Virus record (IMG/VR): IMGVR_UViG_3300044695_004231
Coordinates: 1 to 28,600 of that record
Direction: 5' to 3' (one strand)
From: a virus
DNA length: 28,600 bases
Shown here piece after piece: positions 25,614 to 28,600 of the stretch. Within the stretch, counting starts at the first letter, position 1; each line of letters starts with the position of its first letter. The translations under genes and the position numbers were made by a program. Below the pieces are notes generated by a model. That model was not told the origin of the DNA, searched no databases, and was given only the letters and a program-made list of their open reading frames with translations.

Positions 25614-25646
25614 TCAGTGTTCTCTCCACTGGTTATCGGACGATAT

Positions 25647-25702
25647 TACGTACATTGGAGGCGGAGGTGCTACCTCCAAAGCTTCCGCTTCCTTTGTACG
25701 TA
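25647..25702 (+). ncRNA. Candidate structured element: long stem-loop A
   Basis: The arms 25647-25668 and 25681-25702 pair over about 20 positions (TACGTACA with TGTACGTA, then GGAGGCGG with CCGCTTCC plus further pairs), interrupted by one TT/TT mismatch and a few wobbles. An alternative inner hairpin GGAGGT-3 nt-ACCTCC exists. There is no T tract, so it is not a standard terminator. It begins 34 bases after the stop of the gene at 25365-25613. Could be part of a noncoding RNA, an mRNA stability element or an origin. Confidence 0.45.
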
Positions 25703-25703
25703 T

Positions 25704-25782
25704 CAATACAGGACAAAACCGATGCGTGGTAGTTACGCTAAGTATTCTATGTGCCGATATTTCAGCCATAGGTCCTGTATTG
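25704..25782 (+). ncRNA. Candidate structured element: stem-loop B
   Basis: A perfect 11-bp inverted repeat, CAATACAGGAC (25704-25714) with GTCCTGTATTG (25772-25782), closes a 57-base loop that contains a small GCGT/ACGC hairpin. It starts one base after stem-loop A and ends five bases before repeat copy 4. Together, A and B fill most of a 266-base gap that lacks a convincing gene. Confidence 0.45.
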
Positions 25783-25787
25783 TCGTT

Positions 25788-25810
25788 GTTTCTTGGTTTA
25801 ACTACGTTTG
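25788..25810 (+). repeat. 23-bp repeated promoter/operator motif, copy 4
   Basis: Core CTTGGTTTAACTACG (25792-25806), one change from the others, then TTTGG, giving TACGTTTG (25803-25810). It faces the gene at 25880, 70 bases downstream. Confidence 0.7.
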
Positions 25811-25879
25811 GTTTGGTGGTGTTCGCCAGACCGTATTCTTCCACAGGGCATATCGCCCACACCTAGAAAGGGTCCTACC

Positions 25880-26404
25880 ATGGACGCAACAACAACAGCA
25901 CCTACATCTATCGCAACGATGGTGCATCTCCTACCAACAGCCACAATCTTTGGCGAAAAGGTAGACACAATTCTTACCAATCTGTTCAAGTATGTGAAGC
26001 CCAAAGCCGTCGAGCTTGCTTCAGGACTTGCAGATATGGTCCTCGAGTTCGATACCAATCGTCTCATCCATATCGACCAGAAGGTAGCAGTGCAATTCGC
26101 TCTGACAGACCTTCTGTACAGCAAAGGTATGGTCAATGAAAACGGTACGCCAAGACTGTTCTCCCCAGTCACAATACCGTTTCATATTTCGCCCGAAGAT
26201 GGTGTCCCTGAGACACAACTTCGTGTATACTTCTACCGCAAGCCAGCGAACAGCAGCGATCCTCGCCCACAAGCGACGATTATGCTACGCCTCGAGCGTT
26301 TCGGCACGGAGTATAAGTTCGACACGCAGTCGAAGTACGGTGCAAAGGCAGTCGCTAACGCTCCTGCCGAGGCAACCGAGGCTAACGCCCCGTTTGCCGA
26401 GTAA
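25880..26404 (+). CDS. Hypothetical protein (174 aa), high-GC codon use
   Basis: I choose ATG 25880 because GAAAGGG lies seven bases upstream; an upstream TTG at 25808 falls within repeat copy 4 and lacks such a site. The protein has a Thr/Ala-rich N-terminus, a helical segment (about 27-55), a beta-rich centre with IPFHISPEDGVPE and LRVYFYRKP, and an Ala/Glu-rich acidic tail (about 155-174). No signal peptide or membrane helix is seen. Codons prefer C and G at third positions, like the gene at 25365 and unlike the rest of the window. It has its own copy of the repeated motif and is followed by a strong hairpin. No family is recognised; an acidic tail can occur in DNA-binding proteins, but there is no further support. 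Confidence 0.6.
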   Translation: MDATTTAPTSIATMVHLLPTATIFGEKVDTILTNLFKYVKPKAVELASGLADMVLEFDTNRLIHIDQKVAVQFALTDLLYSKGMVNENGTPRLFSPVTIPFHISPEDGVPETQLRVYFYRKPANSSDPRPQATIMLRLERFGTEYKFDTQSKYGAKAVANAPAEATEANAPFAE

Positions 26405-26415
26405 CAATACGCAAA

Positions 26416-26446
26416 CCCCTGCATGCCAACCCACGGTGTGCAGGGG
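26416..26446 (+). terminator. Strong hairpin without a T tract
   Basis: CCCCTGCATGCC (26416-26427) pairs with GGTGTGCAGGGG (26435-26446) over 12 positions with two wobbles, around a 7-base loop. It lies 12 bases after the gene ending at 26404. The next bases are not T-rich, so it may be an mRNA 3'-end stabiliser or a factor-dependent stop instead of a standard intrinsic terminator. Confidence 0.45.
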
Positions 26447-26496
26447 AATGCAATCGCTCAAGATGGCTGCACGTTTCACAAACTTTTTTTGGCAAA

Positions 26497-27039
26497 ATGG
26501 AAAACAACCTAAACGATCGCAAAATCGATGTAAAAATCGATGATTATTTCATGGTAAGCGATTACCATAATTACAAAGACACTAATGACTTCCAGAAAAT
26601 TAGCATTGTCCCAACTACATTTATGGTAGCACACGACATTGTTTCGATGAAAGTCTTTAACATTGGTGAGATTTGTTGCTCTGCTATTATTATTGTTACT
26701 AAAGTAAATACTAGCAAAGCTAAAGATGACACAATTGGTACATCAAGCATTAGCATTAGTGCATCATTCGTACCAAAAGATGATCCCACTAAAATGAACT
26801 CATTTGATACTAGCTTTATTGAAGTTAACGTACGTGCTTCTGATCGTGTTATTGATTTGTTTGATACTGCCTTTAATTGGGCTATTACAGCAATCCAGCA
26901 AGAATACGATAAGGATATCATCATGGAAGCTGCTCAAGCACTTGACGAACAGAATCTAATTAACATCGACGATGCCAAGGGCCCAGTCAACGATGAGGGC
27001 CCAGACGAAGGCCCAGTCGATTACGCTCAAATCAATTAA
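26497..27039 (+). CDS. Hypothetical protein with GP-repeat acidic tail (180 aa)
   Basis: 180 aa. A polar N-terminus is followed by a beta-rich core (about 35-120), a helix (about 117-148) and an acidic tail with three GP-containing units (about 161-173, GPVNDEGPDEGPVD). It returns to AT-rich codon use. Directly before the large terminase, where a small terminase often lies, but no helix-turn-helix or TerS pattern is visible. An acidic tail is also seen in single-strand-binding proteins. I cannot assign a function. A strong terminator follows. Confidence 0.55.
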   Translation: MENNLNDRKIDVKIDDYFMVSDYHNYKDTNDFQKISIVPTTFMVAHDIVSMKVFNIGEICCSAIIIVTKVNTSKAKDDTIGTSSISISASFVPKDDPTKMNSFDTSFIEVNVRASDRVIDLFDTAFNWAITAIQQEYDKDIIMEAAQALDEQNLINIDDAKGPVNDEGPDEGPVDYAQIN

Positions 27040-27042
27040 CTT

Positions 27043-27073
27043 TACCACCCATTAATTTGGGTGGTATTTTTTT
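27043..27073 (+). terminator. Intrinsic terminator touching the terminase start
   Basis: A perfect 8-bp stem TACCACCC (27043-27050) with GGGTGGTA (27059-27066), an 8-base loop and seven T residues (27067-27073). The terminase ATG begins at the very next base. The GGGTGG in the second arm is the only Shine-Dalgarno-like sequence available for it. Confidence 0.85.
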
Positions 27074-28600
27074 ATGACAAGTGAACAAAAACAACAAATC
27101 GCTAGATGGCTGGACAACACCCATCCTCAATCGTCGGCTGATAAGCAGGGTATACTTGCTTTCTTAAAGCATTGGTTCCCTGAACATTTCAGTAAGCCGT
27201 GGGCAACGCATCACCATCAGATGACTAAAATCTTGTGGGAAATGTTCCGCCCAAATAAGGAATCACGACTAGAACGACAAGGATATTTCATTATCCATCG
27301 TGAAGCAGCTAAAACAACATTGTCGTCGTTTGGCTTTCCTAATTACTTTATATGGCTGAAGGGTTATTCGCCCTGGGTTAGATATGAAGCCGATGGTTGG
27401 GAAGGATCAGATCGCCATGACTATGACATTGTTAAGCTACCACCTATTGACGAACCTGTTATCCTTATCCTATCGGAGACAGCAACACAGTCAGAATACT
27501 TTGTAACTAACATCAAAGACAACATAGATACACACAAAGGTCTACGTAAGTTCTTTGGTCCTAAAGATGCAACTGTTATTGAAAGTGAAGAAGATGAAGA
27601 GTCTGTCAAAGGCACTAAAATTTGGCGTAAAAATGCTTTCAGGACTAATGATGGTACGATGGTGGTCGGCAAAGGAGCAGGCCAGCAAATACGTGGAACA
27701 AACTTTTTCGGTAAGCGTCCGCATCTTGCGTTTGTCGATGACATGTACTCTCGTAACAATACGAAGACGGAAAATAGACTTAAGGATCTTAATAGGTGGT
27801 TCTTCGCCGAGCTATCAAATTCGTTGGACAATGAAAAAGGCAAACTATTTTTTCTAGGCACTATCGTACACCCTGATACGGTAGCACAACAAATTCAAGG
27901 TAGCGATCAATGGTTTGGTTTGAATAAACCTATTATTGGCCTTGAGGAACTGCGTGATGTCCTAGACAAACATTGTGAGCTTAAGCATGGTAAAGTAAAC
28001 ATACCATCTAAAGAAAAGTGTAAAGAAATACAAGACAAACTAAAAACGCTATCATGGCCTGAAAAGCATACGTTGCACTATATCCTATCGCTATACAAAC
28101 GTGAATGGGAACAAAACAACATACGCTACTTCTATCAAGAGTATCTAAACATATCAGAAGCTCCTGAAGAAGCTAAATTCAGCCGTGATAAGCTTGTTGA
28201 AGTTGATTTTGGTTATGACATACATAATCTATTGACATTTAACTATGACAATACATTGTGGAAGGCTTTAGTTGACCCAGTTATGGTTGTTGACGTTGCA
28301 TCATCAGAACGTCAAACTGCTGACGATTCGGTGATAGCTGTTACAGCGTTTATTAGGGCTGTTGGTCAACGTCAGGGTAACGATAAGCTAGTAGAAAAGA
28401 CATTTCCTATAATCCTGCACATCGAGGGTGGTAGAGGTTGGGGCATTTACGAAGATGCTCGTAATCCAAAGTTTATACGTCCCGGCATTGTAGATCAGAT
28501 GATACGTATTAGCTCTGTAATGCCTATTGATAAGTATTACATCGAAGCTAACGCTACGCAGGAAAATGTACGTCGTGAAGCAGAAAAAGCACTAAACACA
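27074..28600 (+). CDS. terL: Large terminase subunit, partial (TerL)
   Basis: At least 509 codons, open at the right edge. It has an ATPase domain with a Walker-A-like FIIHREAAKTT (about 72-82, Lys80), a Walker-B-like LAFVDDMYS (219-226, Asp222-Asp223) and the LGTIVHPDT coupling-type motif (261-269). A nuclease domain with MVVDVASSERQTADDS (Asp407, then Asp417-Asp418) follows, and YYIEANATQENV further on is typical of terminase nuclease regions. It should cut concatemeric DNA and power packaging into the portal. The ATG (27074) is the first start after an in-frame stop at 27053. Unusually, it lies some 6 kb from the portal on the opposite strand. Confidence 0.85.
   Translation, partial: MTSEQKQQIARWLDNTHPQSSADKQGILAFLKHWFPEHFSKPWATHHHQMTKILWEMFRPNKESRLERQGYFIIHREAAKTTLSSFGFPNYFIWLKGYSPWVRYEADGWEGSDRHDYDIVKLPPIDEPVILILSETATQSEYFVTNIKDNIDTHKGLRKFFGPKDATVIESEEDEESVKGTKIWRKNAFRTNDGTMVVGKGAGQQIRGTNFFGKRPHLAFVDDMYSRNNTKTENRLKDLNRWFFAELSNSLDNEKGKLFFLGTIVHPDTVAQQIQGSDQWFGLNKPIIGLEELRDVLDKHCELKHGKVNIPSKEKCKEIQDKLKTLSWPEKHTLHYILSLYKREWEQNNIRYFYQEYLNISEAPEEAKFSRDKLVEVDFGYDIHNLLTFNYDNTLWKALVDPVMVVDVASSERQTADDSVIAVTAFIRAVGQRQGNDKLVEKTFPIILHIEGGRGWGIYEDARNPKFIRPGIVDQMIRISSVMPIDKYYIEANATQENVRREAEKALNT

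Noticed and set aside
25614-25964. Open frames on both strands in the gap between 25614 and 25880
   Set aside because: They have no Shine-Dalgarno site, run through the two inverted repeats and repeat copy 4, and translate to improbable compositions. The gap is better explained by the structured elements.
27421-27861. Minus-strand frame of 146 codons inside the terminase gene
   Set aside because: It is antisense to a clearly coding terminase with conserved motifs and has no promoter or ribosome site of its own.

Overview
The window is part of a tailed-bacteriophage genome, most likely a short-tailed (podovirus-type) phage. It has a P22-size portal, a scaffolding protein, a major capsid protein, adaptor-like proteins, a very large nozzle/stabilisation-type protein and a repeat-rich fibre. 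No tape-measure or tail-tube gene is visible. The host is probably a member of the Bacteroidota or a related lineage. Two observations suggest this: one virion-cluster protein has a typical Bacteroidota-like signal peptide ending in S-A-Q, and several intergenic sites contain TAnnTTTG, the -7 element of Bacteroidota promoters. The host call is inference. Both ends of the window cut a gene (an ejection-type protein at the left, the large terminase at the right), so the phage continues on both sides.

Layout. Two arms diverge from a 94-bp intergenic region at 20849-20942. The left arm (20848 down to 1, all minus strand) is the virion and lysis cluster. In transcription order it holds: portal, scaffold, major capsid protein, a secreted-looking small protein, three small or medium structural proteins, a CHAP-type endolysin, an adaptor-like protein, two small proteins, the 1159-aa nozzle-like protein, four tail/virion proteins, the YadA-like repeat fibre, a small protein, two membrane proteins (holin/spanin candidates), a metallophosphoesterase, an HExxH metallopeptidase, a small acidic protein and a Gln/Ala-rich internal protein. 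Genes are packed tightly, many with ATGA or TAATG start/stop overlaps.

The right arm (20943 onward, plus strand) starts with a replication/recombination block: an ERF annealing protein, an unknown protein, a Gp157-family protein, a small membrane protein, a PD-(D/E)XK-type endonuclease and a DnaB-like helicase. It is punctuated by intrinsic terminators at about 23018 and 24824. Next comes an unusual island (about 24.8-26.46 kb) with a long noncoding stretch, GC-rich repeats, a G-quadruplex-capable C-tract block, two strong stem-loops and two genes with different codon use. After it come an unknown acidic protein and the large terminase. No DNA polymerase, primase, RNA polymerase, integrase or recognisable small terminase lies in the window.

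The main hidden signal is a 23-bp sequence found four times, always in the same orientation. It lies ahead of the recombinase gene (20855), twice ahead of the small membrane gene (25239, 25300) and once ahead of the unknown gene at 25880 (25788). Its core is the near-palindrome CGTGGTTWAACTACG followed by YTTG. It looks like a phage-specific promoter or operator that coordinates the right arm. Next to it are two consecutive stem-loops (25647-25702 and 25704-25782) that could be a structured noncoding RNA or a replication-origin element.
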